Part shown: piece by piece, positions 40,119 to 50,418 of the stretch
Layout: the number at the start of each line of letters is the position of its first letter
Numbering within the stretch: the stretch's first letter is position 1
Assembly: GCA_946965045.2 (NCBI GenBank)
Contig: OX337229.1
Span: forward strand, 806,001 to 870,000
Reading direction: 5' to 3'
Source of the DNA: Epithemia pelagica
Lineage: Eukaryota; Bacillariophyta; Bacillariophyceae; Surirellales; Surirellaceae
Length of the DNA stretch: 64,000 bases
Notes under the pieces: generated by a model
What the model was told of the DNA's origin: nothing
Seen by the model: only the letters and a program-made list of their open reading frames with translations
Databases searched by the model: none
Made by a program: the position numbers and the translations under genes

Positions 40119-40875
40119 ATGGCGTTGATGAGAAGACATATATTCCAAGGATCCTTTGCTCTGGCTTGTCTGATTTGTCAATCATGGGGATCGGTGGTGG
40201 TAGACATACCAGCGGGGTCGCGCGAATGCTTCTACACACGAATACCGAAGGGGCAAAAATCGTTTATGAGGTGAGATTTCGATTGCCTTTGTGTTCGTGA
40301 CGACGATCCAAGCTTGACCTGACTGGCATTTCGTACGTTTTGACCCAAGTGGAAATTTTGATCTTTTGGATGACGAGGCTAGTAATGATATAATATCGGT
40401 ATGGTTGGAGAAACAAAAATCGGATAGTCGGGATGTCACGACTGTATGGAAATCACATTACGACGAAGATGAAGATTCTTTTTCACTTTCCGTTGATCCC
40501 GATGGCAAGTTCGCTCTTTGTTTCCAAATATATGATAGTGCAGATGATGACTCGGAGGAAACCTCATATCGAGTTGGTTTCAATTTGCGGGTCACCCCTG
40601 CGCCACGAACATTGGAAGAGGAGGTACAGGGCCCCGATGCAGAACGGGCCTTGGCACTAGTCCAAGGAGCTGTATTTTTGGAGAATGACTGGAAAAACTT
40701 CATGGATCATTTTGATTACTTGCGGAGCCGAGAAGCTTCGCATACTTCCCTCATGCACCAAATTCGCGATCGAGTCCTAGGGTGGACTGTGGTGGAGGCC
40801 ATTCTCGTCATCACCATGGCTGTCGTACAGATCCTCTACTGGAGGAGGTTCTTTGAAACAAGAAGATACCTATAG
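40119..40875 (+). CDS. p24 (emp24/gp25L, GOLD domain) cargo receptor, two exons
   Basis: Exon 1 40119-40270 and exon 2 40350-40875 join across a 79-bp GT-AG intron in phase 2 and give about 225 residues. A signal peptide (RHIFQGSFALACLICQSWGS) is followed by the GOLD domain start (VVVDIPAGSRECFYTRIPKG). Exon 2 continues the domain, ending with a membrane helix (VLGWTVVEAILVITMAVVQILYW) and the cytoplasmic tail RRFFETRRYL. The tail has the FF motif typical of COPII export and basic residues. p24 proteins shuttle between ER and Golgi and load cargo. The ATG at 40119 is the first in frame with a signal peptide; an alternative exon-2 start at 40366 would lack it. Confidence 0.86.
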
Positions 40876-41014
40876 CAGTCATGTACTTGTAGCAGTCTCA
40901 CCTTGGTAGATATGCTAAGACGATTCTTCGTTTGGAATTGCATTAGTAGCAGTAGCATCTTGGTAGACTTGTAGTTGTATAAGTGAAGAGATTCTAACTG
41001 TATCAGGGATCAGT

Positions 41015-43054
41015 TTAAATGGGATGGGGAAGACCATCCTCGAACTTGTGTGCACGAACAAAACTTTCCAAGATGCTTCGACTTTCCACAATGGAACCGA
41101 GTTTGATACAGAGCATATAAGCACCTGCCAACTTCCGGTGAAGTGTGTAAACTTCTTCGGGTGGCGGTGTTAGTCGATGTCGCAAAAAGACAGCCGTATG
41201 CTTGCCCATGCGTGAGCTAATGTTGGATCCACGAAAGTCAAACGGTACGCCGTTTGAATCCCAAAAGGGTTCTCCCACCGTGAAAGCGCTCATCTTGTGC
41301 GCTTCCAACATTTCATCATTCTCATCTCCCGTCAAGAAATTCATCCGCCGCGACTGGGCCATCAATGTATCCACGTCGCGATTCGCCGAAGCCCAGACAA
41401 TTCGAATGTATCCGTCCACAAAGCTTTTGGAGTATTCTCGTGCTGCACCAAAATCTACTAACCCCGTTGTCCGGCTTCCAACGTCATACAGAAAATTGCC
41501 CCAATTCGGATCTGTTTGCATGAATCTCCATTCGAACAACTCTTTCATTGTCAAATAGAGAATAGATCGTCCAACGCGATTTCTTTCGTCTTGATCCATA
41601 TTGGATACCTTATCAATGGTACCTCCAGTAATATACTCAGAGGTAAGAATTTCACTGGTGGAATGGCTTATAATCACATTCGGTACGACAAACCGGTTCG
41701 ACATCAGTTCTGGGTCCTGTTCCACGAGCTGTTTTATTCTCATTTGGTTTTCCAGCTCTCTTATGTAATCACATTCGACTTTGAGCTCGTCCTGCCCCAC
41801 TCGAATAACATTCTCAATAAAGAGACCTTTTGGCGACAAGCCAGTCATGGTCACAAGCATGGAGAGGTTTCTCAGATCCGATTCAATGGACTGTGCCACT
41901 CCCGGGTATTGCACTTTTACAACGACATCAATAGGATTTGTCCCGGTGACCGGATCCAGGATTGTCGCACGATGTACTTGTCCAATAGAAGCAGCAGCAA
42001 ATGGTGCTTCATCAAAGGTCTCAAAGCGCTGTCTCCAATCTGGACCAAATTGTGTTTCCATTTGCTTCAGAAGTTGTCGTTTGGGCATGGCTTCTGCTCC
42101 CTGCCGCACTTGGTGAAGTGCTTTAGACAAGGCTGGGGGCAAAAGAGACTCATCTTGAATACTTAGCATTTGTCCCATTTTCAGAGCAGCCCCACGCATT
42201 CGACAAAGAGATGAGGCCAATCGATCCGAGTTGGACTCATTCACCATCAAACTTCCCGATCGATTCGAATTGGAACCGTCAAAGACGCGAGCTACACCCT
42301 CCATAGCAGCTCCCATCGCAAGGCCAAGTCCTAATTGAGCAAACCCAAAGGCTCTTCCTATTCTGGTTGACGGAACGGCTCGTCCTTCTTTCAAGCGTCC
42401 TTCGTCTGAATGATTGTCATCGGTAGCAGCCAGAATTTGATTTTCTTGTGAAACCGATGCGTTTGCAGCATCCACTGAAATCTCCTTCGAGTGTTGGGCA
42501 TTCGTTGAGGCGTTTTCATCTGAATTTGTTTCCGGCAAGTCGGAAGGTAACGGAGGACTCGTCGTTGCCGATCCATGATAGAGAGGCGCATGATTTGGAT
42601 GACTCACTGTTGTTGTGTCATTGGGTACTTGTGCTTCCGTGCTAACCTCAACTCTCAAACCATTCGTTGTCAAAGACGGGGCTCCGTGTGGTCGTGATTC
42701 AACCTCCATTTTCTGGAACCCGCCACTGGGATCTGTTGCTTGATTCAAGCTAGTTTTGTCAGGAACCATTGCTGTCTTGGTCGGTTGTATCGAGGGTGTT
42801 GCCTCGTTTGTCGATGGCCGGTTGTACGCATCAGTCACGTGACTCTGCTTGTGCAAGACCTGTGGTGCTGGTGGCACGGATGATGCTTCGTCCTGCTGCC
42901 TCAGGACACGTTGACTGTTGCTGACCATTTCCCCAATGTGTTGACCAGTACGGACCACCAAACGACCCGCCTTAGAGGATGCCGATTGCGTTGCGGATTG
43001 GGCAACCATTTGTAGGCCCAGAGCTACTCGGTACCATGATGAAGACGACGACAT
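41015..43054 (-). CDS. COQ8/ABC1 atypical kinase (ADCK family)
   Basis: 679 residues from the ATG at 43054; the frame runs upstream but begins with a non-ATG codon. The first 240 residues are a low-complexity region rich in Ser, Thr and Asn. The ABC1 kinase core follows, with all family marks: ALKMGQMLS (KxGQ), APFAAASIGQVHRA (Ala-rich nucleotide loop in place of a Gly loop), VVKVQYPGV (Lys), CDYIRELENQ, LTSEYITGG, MQTDPNWGNFLYD (catalytic loop) and GLVDFGAAREY (DFG). COQ8 in mitochondria supports coenzyme Q synthesis as an ATPase; plastid ABC1K relatives exist, and the targeting here was not determined. Confidence 0.9.
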   Translation of the reverse strand: MSSSSSWYRVALGLQMVAQSATQSASSKAGRLVVRTGQHIGEMVSNSQRVLRQQDEASSVPPAPQVLHKQSHVTDAYNRPSTNEATPSIQPTKTAMVPDKTSLNQATDPSGGFQKMEVESRPHGAPSLTTNGLRVEVSTEAQVPNDTTTVSHPNHAPLYHGSATTSPPLPSDLPETNSDENASTNAQHSKEISVDAANASVSQENQILAATDDNHSDEGRLKEGRAVPSTRIGRAFGFAQLGLGLAMGAAMEGVARVFDGSNSNRSGSLMVNESNSDRLASSLCRMRGAALKMGQMLSIQDESLLPPALSKALHQVRQGAEAMPKRQLLKQMETQFGPDWRQRFETFDEAPFAAASIGQVHRATILDPVTGTNPIDVVVKVQYPGVAQSIESDLRNLSMLVTMTGLSPKGLFIENVIRVGQDELKVECDYIRELENQMRIKQLVEQDPELMSNRFVVPNVIISHSTSEILTSEYITGGTIDKVSNMDQDERNRVGRSILYLTMKELFEWRFMQTDPNWGNFLYDVGSRTTGLVDFGAAREYSKSFVDGYIRIVWASANRDVDTLMAQSRRMNFLTGDENDEMLEAHKMSAFTVGEPFWDSNGVPFDFRGSNISSRMGKHTAVFLRHRLTPPPEEVYTLHRKLAGAYMLCIKLGSIVESRSILESFVRAHKFEDGLPHPI

Positions 43055-43392
43055 GGCTAATAACAGATGACCTACTGCTTGGGGACCATTCCACACACGG
43101 GGTACAATCGAATCAATCAAGATGCTTGCTCTGTATTCTTTACTCTTCCCATTGTGATTGTGGTGGAGCGAAAATCTGTGGCACGTTTGGAGTGAGTTGT
43201 TTTACGCGACCGAAGAGCTATTGAGCGCTTCTTGAGCGACTCGAATCTTCTCAAGAGCTACTATTGTATGATGAATCACCGTGTGTTCTCTAGAGTTTTT
43301 GTTCACATGATTCATCTCGATTCTTTGTGTGATTGCAACTACAAGAAAACAACATAGGAACACGTGTTCTATCATTCGAGAGCACGAGAATG
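43055..43392. other. Gene-free gap between COQ8 and the ABM-domain gene
   Basis: No further gene or repeat recognised. Confidence 0.6.
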
Positions 43393-44427
43393 CTACGCGC
43401 CTTGCGGCGAAGAAATGACCAAGGTACCTTCGTAAAAGACAGTTTCAGGGCTTTGGACGGCCGAAAATTGTTCCGGCATATCTTTCTCCGCAGCATCCTT
43501 GGCCGCCCACGCTTGGTAGGCCGCCAAATCTTGGAAAATGGTAGCAATCACATAAGTTGGTTCCCCGGCTTGGGTCGGGCCCATTCCATGTCCCTTGGCT
43601 TGTCCATCTCGTCGCATGACACTGCGGGCCACAAAGCCTGGCGTGGCCTCGAGCGCGGCATTGGATTTTTCCTTTTGCGAGGACCAGTATTCTTCAAACG
43701 CCAAGGCCGTATCATCCGAGGGAATGTAAAATTTTTGCATCGACACAAAGCATTCTGGATTCAACGTATTGATCCCATCGGCTTCGACCGTTCGCCAACC
43801 ATCCGTGGTTTCTGGAATAGACGTGGGGGTGGTTTTTTCCAAAAAGAGGCCATCGTAAAAGGCAGGACGAGGAGCTCCTCGCAAGACACGGGCCGAGTTG
43901 AGCATGGCGGACAAAAAGGCTCCAATCGATGTTCCACCGTGCGCTTCCTTGAAGGCTTCACCCGATCTCCAGGCCGAAAAATGGGACTTTTTGTTCCAAA
44001 TCGTAAAGGAAACGTAATTTTCAAAGGCTTCCTCGTCGGTGGTTCCTCCGAAATAAGTCGCCGACGTGCCATCGTCGTTGAGTGTGACGCGTCGCATGAG
44101 ATGAAAGTATTGAAATCCTTCGAGTTCGGCCAATCGAGATTTGCGAGTGGCCCATCGTTTCTCCACCTTGGCTTGTTGGTCTTGGCGGACCGAAAATCGA
44201 TTGGTAACAATATAACGGTCTCGTTTGAATAAACCCTTGCCCGTTTTGGTCGTGGCGGTACCCTCCTCTTCTTCGGTTTTGATCGACGCAAAAAGGGACG
44301 AAACACTGTTAAACTGGATGCGAGAGGAGGCGGCTGTCGAGAGACTGGAAAAGGAAGCCACACCAAGGTCTTGTCTTCCCAAAAGACCGATCACAAGGAG
44401 GAGATAGGGCACGAAAGAATGTGTCAT
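43393..44427 (-). CDS. Predicted plastid ABM-superfamily (IsdG-like) protein
   Basis: 344 residues from the ATG at 44427; a longer start at 44466 is possible. The N-terminus is a signal peptide (SFVPYLLLVIGLLGRQDLGVA) followed by SFSSLSTAASSR, matching the bipartite signal used for plastids with secondary origin. The first ABM-type half holds NRFSVRQDQQAKVEKRWATRKSRLAELEGFQYFHLMRR, and a second half lies near EALEATPGFVARSVMRR. Antibiotic biosynthesis monooxygenase folds of this kind include heme-degrading IsdG enzymes. The His and Asn ligands were not traced, so heme breakdown is only one option. Confidence 0.65.
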   Translation of the reverse strand: MTHSFVPYLLLVIGLLGRQDLGVASFSSLSTAASSRIQFNSVSSLFASIKTEEEEGTATTKTGKGLFKRDRYIVTNRFSVRQDQQAKVEKRWATRKSRLAELEGFQYFHLMRRVTLNDDGTSATYFGGTTDEEAFENYVSFTIWNKKSHFSAWRSGEAFKEAHGGTSIGAFLSAMLNSARVLRGAPRPAFYDGLFLEKTTPTSIPETTDGWRTVEADGINTLNPECFVSMQKFYIPSDDTALAFEEYWSSQKEKSNAALEATPGFVARSVMRRDGQAKGHGMGPTQAGEPTYVIATIFQDLAAYQAWAAKDAAEKDMPEQFSAVQSPETVFYEGTLVISSPQGA

Positions 44428-44718
44428 GGTGTCGATACCGATTGATGCTGATACACAATTCGACAATAAGTTGAGACTGTGCCACTTTTACGAATCAGTT
44501 GACGCAGAACGAAGGAAAGATCGCCCCGACAAAAGATCCAAATTTCCAGCGGCGCGCTCGTATCGCGCCTGCCTTTTATTTTTCTCGCGCGTTTTGGTCA
44601 TGATCTGGAGGTGCGGGCGCGATCAGACGATGGCAATGGCGCGCAAGATGCCGTCGAGTTGCCCATGGTCAAGACGAAGAGAGGAGACGACTGAGTAAGC
44701 CACCGAGATATAAAGACA

Positions 44719-47559
44719 ATGGATGAAAACGACCCACAAAACCGAATGTCGGATGATTTTAGGTCGTCGTCGGATAGAGATTTCCCTTCCAAGGCAAATC
44801 CAACAAGCGAAAAGGATGCAAATGATGATGAGCTTGAGAGACGCTTGTATGCCTTGAAGACGGCCGTCCAAAAGGCATCTGAGGAGGCATTGCAACGAAC
44901 CAATCCAGCAGTCTTATTGGAAGACGAACGGAATCCCAATGCCTCCTTTCATTTGGGTATGGAACTGTTTGGAGCAGCAGAGCCAGCGCAAATGGAACGA
45001 GCCGTCCAAGAACATTTGATACAGCTCGAACAACAATTGCAAACCATCCTCCGATCCATGCGCGATGATCAAGAGGAGGAGGTCCCTGTTCGACAAGCGC
45101 CTTTGGAAGAGCAAGTCAAATCTTCTGCCCAACTGGATGCTTCTGTCTTGCGATTTAAGCTTTTTTTCTTGAAACAATGCAGTCAAATCCGACAACTCGT
45201 GGACGAATCCATTGCATGCTCGGATCCGTCCTATGCCTCATCATCATCATCGACCGTGTCTCCCGAAGACCCTGTCACCCACAGCAACAGCAACGCCAAC
45301 ACAGGCGTGGTCGATATGGTGCAGGCCATGCGCAAACTACTGCAAGCCGAAAAGGCGTGGAAAGACGTTCATCAAGAGCTTGCCCAATTTGTAGAGAACC
45401 GCGAGGCAGTGGCACCAGAGGGCGAATTACAAGACTGTCAGAACATGATGGAATGGTTGCGACAAGACATTCGCAATCCCAAAGTAGATCTCATTAGTCA
45501 AGTTCAAACGTTTTGGAACAATTGTGTGACGATCGAAGCCGAAGCTCTCATTGTGCGAGGGTACCAAACGAGATCCACCAACTCCTCCTCCAGTATGGGA
45601 GAGCCTCCCCTGGCACAAGTGCACGGTGTCATGCAAGTGTTGGCTCAAGAAAACAATCACTCCTTACAAAAAGAAGTACTCCTTCCCTTTGCGACAAAAT
45701 TGTACCATCAAGTGATCCAACCCGTGCTGGATCTACATCGCAAACCAAGACAAGTGCCTGTGCGATGGAAGTTTCATGAACTGCAAGAACGAGGAGTCTC
45801 CTCGACACTCTCATCGTCGGTAGTCATGACGTCCTCTACAACAACAAAGTCGTCATTGGGACCTGTCAAGACATTGGAATGGGAGCGAGAAGAACAAGAA
45901 GAGGATACAGCTGACCTCAAGGAGGATACAGTGGAGGCTTGGAAGGAAACACTGGCCTTTGTCCAACGAATATTGGTGTTTGTGGCCGAAAATGCCTTTC
46001 TCGGCCGCTCGGAGCTCTGTCAATTGTGGGGCAATCGTCTCCTGGGAAGCCCCAAGGCGTTGGGAGCAATTGCCAATAGCAAGAATGAATTAGACCTGAG
46101 CGCCAGTGCATTTCAATTGCTGGACAAGGATGATGGAGTCCTCATGGAACCTTTGGTGGATCTCATGATGGACACGTGTTTACCAGACATTGTCACTCCC
46201 CCCATGACAGCGGAGGGCGAAGGGTTGGTGGAACAACTGCGGAGCATTCAATCTCGATTGGAGCAGGTAGCACAGCCATTCTTGGAGACTATGGAGAATC
46301 ATGGCTTGTTGGAAGTGGAGCAGGTATTCTCGCCCACTGTCATTTCCAAAATGACCCGTGGATCCAACGAAACACAAGAACGTTGTCGGCTTCGAGAGTT
46401 TGTGCAGAATTTCTTGTCTCATTACATCCACCATCGCTCCAGTCTCTTGCTGGACCAAGCACGTTCCTTGATACTCCACGAAAAAGATTACCACAATACT
46501 CAATCGGTCGGTGTCGACCCCGCATCGACCACCAGTGAAGAAGACCGTCGACTGGGCCTGGATCCTGGATTGGATGTGTTCTTGTTGCATCAATCTTGTG
46601 TTTCGGACACGGCCTTGGCCCTGCATCAGCTATGTGTGGCGTGTATGGACGAATCCGTGGCTTGTGCTGTCGCCTTGGCCAACAAGAATGAAACAGACAA
46701 TGATTTGGACGATTTACCTGCATCTCTATACCAGGTGGCACGCCAAGTTCTCGATTTGTATCGGGTCATTGTTCCGGTCCGATACGGCAAGGAAGTGGCG
46801 CAAGTCCCTCGGACAGCGGCCATTTTTTACAACGATTGCGTGTACTTTGCCCATCACTGTCATTCCTTGGGATTGGAATACCGAGAAAAGTTTCCCGAAT
46901 CTGCCTCGTTTACTGCGGATTTGCATCGTATCTGTATCTTTGTCGACAAGGTTCCCTTGTTTCGGGAAATGGCGGACCGATGCATGAGGGATATGCTCGA
47001 TCGACAATCCCACCAAATACAAGAGTTGGTCCGTCCTCGCATTCCTCTTTTGAGCAAGGCATTGCAATCGGCCGAAATTGTGGCCGAGTGGGCCGATGCC
47101 GAAACTGGTTTGAATGCAGCCTTGTATCATATTCAACATTTGTCGCAACAATGGAAACCAATCTTGTCCAAACAAACCTTTCATTCTACAGTCGGATATC
47201 TTGCGCATGTTACCTTTAGTCTCTTGTTGGAGCCCGTTTTGAGTGCCACGAGCTTTTCGCAAGATGCCTGCGAATTTGTCCATGACTTGTTTGGAAAAGC
47301 TCTCGATCGAGTCCAATCCTTGTTGGAACTGTCGATTCAGCACAATGAGGACGAGTTGAAAACCGTTGTGCCGACGTGGCATCGTTTCAAAGCCGTTGGC
47401 ATGTTTATGGACATGACCTTGAACGATGTGGAAGCCGCCTTGAGTCGTGGTGTCTTTGCCCATGTCACGGGGCATGAACTCTCGCATCTGTTGACGGCAG
47501 TCTTTGATGAAAGTCGACGACAACAAGAGCTCCTCAAACTCGTCAAGCGCCATCAATAA
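44719..47559 (+). CDS. ZW10-like kinetochore and vesicle-tethering protein
   Basis: 946 residues from a clear ATG, single exon. Two features point to ZW10: overall length and helical composition, and a conserved C-terminal block RTAAIFYNDCVYFAHHCHSLGLEYREKF, which matches ZW10's AAI-YN-C-Y-AHH pattern, followed by the helix AGYLAHVTFSLLLEPVLS. ZW10 acts in the RZZ complex at kinetochores and in the Dsl1/NRZ complex at the ER, tethering Golgi-derived vesicles. The N-terminal third has coiled-coil heptads (LERRLYALKTAVQKASEEALQR and others) and low-complexity linkers that are lineage-specific. Confidence 0.78.
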   Translation: MDENDPQNRMSDDFRSSSDRDFPSKANPTSEKDANDDELERRLYALKTAVQKASEEALQRTNPAVLLEDERNPNASFHLGMELFGAAEPAQMERAVQEHLIQLEQQLQTILRSMRDDQEEEVPVRQAPLEEQVKSSAQLDASVLRFKLFFLKQCSQIRQLVDESIACSDPSYASSSSSTVSPEDPVTHSNSNANTGVVDMVQAMRKLLQAEKAWKDVHQELAQFVENREAVAPEGELQDCQNMMEWLRQDIRNPKVDLISQVQTFWNNCVTIEAEALIVRGYQTRSTNSSSSMGEPPLAQVHGVMQVLAQENNHSLQKEVLLPFATKLYHQVIQPVLDLHRKPRQVPVRWKFHELQERGVSSTLSSSVVMTSSTTTKSSLGPVKTLEWEREEQEEDTADLKEDTVEAWKETLAFVQRILVFVAENAFLGRSELCQLWGNRLLGSPKALGAIANSKNELDLSASAFQLLDKDDGVLMEPLVDLMMDTCLPDIVTPPMTAEGEGLVEQLRSIQSRLEQVAQPFLETMENHGLLEVEQVFSPTVISKMTRGSNETQERCRLREFVQNFLSHYIHHRSSLLLDQARSLILHEKDYHNTQSVGVDPASTTSEEDRRLGLDPGLDVFLLHQSCVSDTALALHQLCVACMDESVACAVALANKNETDNDLDDLPASLYQVARQVLDLYRVIVPVRYGKEVAQVPRTAAIFYNDCVYFAHHCHSLGLEYREKFPESASFTADLHRICIFVDKVPLFREMADRCMRDMLDRQSHQIQELVRPRIPLLSKALQSAEIVAEWADAETGLNAALYHIQHLSQQWKPILSKQTFHSTVGYLAHVTFSLLLEPVLSATSFSQDACEFVHDLFGKALDRVQSLLELSIQHNEDELKTVVPTWHRFKAVGMFMDMTLNDVEAALSRGVFAHVTGHELSHLLTAVFDESRRQQELLKLVKRHQ

Positions 47560-47666
47560 CACCAAACAACAGGAAACCGACAAGAAAAGTGTTGCATAGT
47601 ATAGCATGATGAAATCAAGGCATTAGAGGATGTGGGAACAGTAAAACATAGCCAGGGTTTAATAGT

Positions 47667-49844
47667 TTAAATGCTTTGAAATTCGCCTTTCATGGCACGA
47701 TCTCCCGTCGGTACCAAATTTTTCAATCGTTCCGTGACCCGAGTCTGCAATCCGACATTGAGTGGGACACCATCGTCATTGTCGTTGCCTTGTGGTGCTG
47801 GTGCCGTGGCTTGTATCATGGCGGGGTCGACACATTCGGCAATGTCATTGGCAAAGGCATACATGAGCATATTCCGTGCAGTGGAGCGATCCAATCCTCG
47901 CGATCGCAAATAAAACAATTCTTCTTCCGACAAATCCGAGACGGTCGCCCCGTGCGTACATGTGACATCGTCGGCAATAATTTCCAAGGATGGAATGGCC
48001 CAGGCCCGACACTTGTCGGACAAGAGAATGGTCCGCGACAATTGTTGACTGTCCGTTTGTTGCGCACTTTGTTCGACGCGGATCCGTCCACGAAAGGCGC
48101 CCGTGGCCCGTCCTCCCACCATGCTTTTTTGAATTTGCGCACTCGATGTGCCCTGTGCGGCGTGGTGAATGTTGGTTTTCATGTCGGTTCGTTGGGCACC
48201 ACCCGAGAGGGAAAAGCCGCGGACCGAGGCAAAGGAGCGACTCCGCAACAAGGAGACGGACAGGGCAATCCGGACATGACCGCTGCCACCCAAACTCATG
48301 ATAGCTCCTTGGTAGGCCCCGTCTTCTCCCATGACATGCACATCAATGGCCTCCAAATGTGTATCCTTGAGCGCGGGTCGGGAGGCTTCCACTTCCCGAT
48401 CCAGCGGTTGACCGGCTTGGTATTCATCGTCGGTTCGTTCGACACCGGCCGTGACCAAGCCACCCGTTTCTTCCAAGTACGAATGCGTGACATTGGCCGT
48501 GCCGTGGACAAAGATTTGAGAGTATCCATTGTACAAGGAGGCGTGGTGCACCGCATCATTGTCGGTGGACAAATCCACACAGGATTGAACGACTGACAGT
48601 CGCGCTCCATCTTCGGCAACCACCAAGGTTCGTGGATGATAGGCGACCCCCTTTTCTCCCGTGGTCAAGGCCTCGTCTTCCGGACTGTCGGTTCCACCCG
48701 CCATGCCCGTGGCCGCATTGATAATCAAGACGGGTTGCGGAACTTGATCTTGCTGGACCAAATGGGCATTGTGCTGCGCCGGCGCCTGGACGTAGGCCAC
48801 GCCTTCGGTCTTGATGGTATTGAGGGCGGCAAAACAGGCCGTTCCCTGTTGGACATTCATGGCAAATTGCGAGGTTGGATCGCCCGTGTTGTGATTGGGT
48901 TTGGACAAGTTCCGATAGGATGTCAAGAGTTGGTCATTGCAAGGCACGGGCGTGGCCAATTCATCGGTAAAGCCATCCGTCAATCGACTCAACCAACGTT
49001 CTTGGGCCGTGTCGGGGACGGCGGACTCGCGCAAATTGTAGGCCCAGTCCGTGGTTTTGGACAGGGCGGGACAAAATTTACCATCGATATAGACCAAGCG
49101 CGCTTCGCAAACCGTGTCGTCGAGCCAGACCCCCGACGCCACGAGACTGGCCTGGTAGGTGGCACATTGTTGGTCCGACCAGGACCCTTGTCCCGGCGGC
49201 GTGTCGAGACTGTAATCTTGTTGAATCATACCGACAACATCAAAATGCCGCCAGGGTTCGGCATTGCGACGTGGAATGGGCAATCCAAATTCTTCCAATC
49301 CATAGGCCGGATACAAGGGCGTCCAGGGCAATCGAGTCGACACAAAGGGAGTATAGTCGGGATGGTCCACGGGCAATTCCACCTCATTCACCAAGGGAAC
49401 GGGCGTTGTCAAGACGGAGTGGGCCGCCTGGCGAAGGGGGGCTGGAATTCCGGCACTGCCATATTCCTTGTCGTCCGCGCCCGTGGTCGACGCCGACGAC
49501 AACAAGTTGGCAAACCAGGCATCGCACTGCGTGTCCAGGTCCGATCGTCGGGCGGTCCGGTATTCTTCGTGATTGGGAATTTCATAGTCGACACCAGGGA
49601 CCAATTCGGGTTTCGTCGTGGTCGTTGCAGCGTCGTCACCTCCTACTTGTTGTTCGGGACCCAGCCCAATACTCACAAAGAGTTGGTGGTGGGCCTTCCG
49701 GTCGGCACGAGAGAATGCCGATGAGACGCCAAAGAATGATGGTCTTCCTGCACCAGTCGAAAGGGGCTGAAAGGGAGCTACGCGATGCAAAAGGACTGCG
49801 CACATCCATAGCGATATTGTTGATTTAGTCATCGTCATCATCAT
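47667..49844 (-). CDS. sufD: SufD-like Fe-S cluster assembly protein, predicted plastid precursor
   Basis: 725 residues from the first ATG. The N-terminus (TKSTISLWMCAVLLHRVAPFQPL) is a signal peptide followed by an aromatic motif, as in plastid precursors of this lineage. The C-terminal half is the SufBD beta-helix: VHVMGEDGAYQGAIMSL, MKTNIHHAAQGTSSAQIQKSMV, GRATGAFRGRIRVEQSAQQTDSQQLSRTILLSDKCRAWAIPSLEIIADDVTCTHGATVSDLSEEELFYLRSRGLD. SufB and SufC are usually plastid-encoded in these algae, so a nuclear SufD is expected. It forms the SufBCD scaffold. The N-terminal half is longer than bacterial SufD. It is divergent from uroporphyrinogen decarboxylase. Confidence 0.93.
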   Translation of the reverse strand: MMMTMTKSTISLWMCAVLLHRVAPFQPLSTGAGRPSFFGVSSAFSRADRKAHHQLFVSIGLGPEQQVGGDDAATTTTKPELVPGVDYEIPNHEEYRTARRSDLDTQCDAWFANLLSSASTTGADDKEYGSAGIPAPLRQAAHSVLTTPVPLVNEVELPVDHPDYTPFVSTRLPWTPLYPAYGLEEFGLPIPRRNAEPWRHFDVVGMIQQDYSLDTPPGQGSWSDQQCATYQASLVASGVWLDDTVCEARLVYIDGKFCPALSKTTDWAYNLRESAVPDTAQERWLSRLTDGFTDELATPVPCNDQLLTSYRNLSKPNHNTGDPTSQFAMNVQQGTACFAALNTIKTEGVAYVQAPAQHNAHLVQQDQVPQPVLIINAATGMAGGTDSPEDEALTTGEKGVAYHPRTLVVAEDGARLSVVQSCVDLSTDNDAVHHASLYNGYSQIFVHGTANVTHSYLEETGGLVTAGVERTDDEYQAGQPLDREVEASRPALKDTHLEAIDVHVMGEDGAYQGAIMSLGGSGHVRIALSVSLLRSRSFASVRGFSLSGGAQRTDMKTNIHHAAQGTSSAQIQKSMVGGRATGAFRGRIRVEQSAQQTDSQQLSRTILLSDKCRAWAIPSLEIIADDVTCTHGATVSDLSEEELFYLRSRGLDRSTARNMLMYAFANDIAECVDPAMIQATAPAPQGNDNDDGVPLNVGLQTRVTERLKNLVPTGDRAMKGEFQSI

Positions 49845-50418
49845 TTGGATTCACAAAGGCAGTGAACAGTTTCACCAATCAAGGAATGTGGCTAGTTGTC
49901 GTCGTCAATGGCGCTTTGAATCGGAGGGGATGAGAGAACGCTGCTCGTCAACAATCTCCTTGTCAATAATGTATTGTTGCACCTGCGTTTTTCTTGTTTC
50001 TAAACAAAAGGAAACAGCTTGAAAGTATTGGTTCGTCACTTGTTTTGACTCTCCAAACCTATCGGCGACAATTGAAGTTGATTGATTCAGCAAAAGATGG
50101 AAGGATGTTGATGTGGTTGTGATTTGCGATGGATGGAGAAGAAAGAAAGAAAAATCTTGGGAGAGATAGAGAATGCGTGACGTATTTTTCATGACGTCAA
50201 ACGCGCGGGCCTTCAAGTACACGGACGGACGGACAGAGATAGAGACCATTTTGAGTCCAGTCCCGGTTGAACTCGGGTCGGTATCTTTGGACGCAGCTTC
50301 AACTGCGCGATTGTGATGTGTTGGTGGCAGTTTTGGGGGTCTGGATATCTCTGTAGCAACAACTCTTGACATTACATTTCTCTCCAGGCAGAGATCAAAC
50401 GAGAAACCAAACACAAGC
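49845..50418. promoter_or_regulatory. Shared intergenic region of the divergent SufD and UROD genes
   Basis: 574 bp between the two start codons, likely holding both promoters. A 171-codon minus-strand frame at 49905-50420 lies within it and has no recognised homology; I read it as non-coding. Confidence 0.5.

Noticed and set aside
47676-49724. Two long plus-strand frames opposite SufD
   Set aside because: Antisense of a well-supported gene with strong codon bias; no domain seen.
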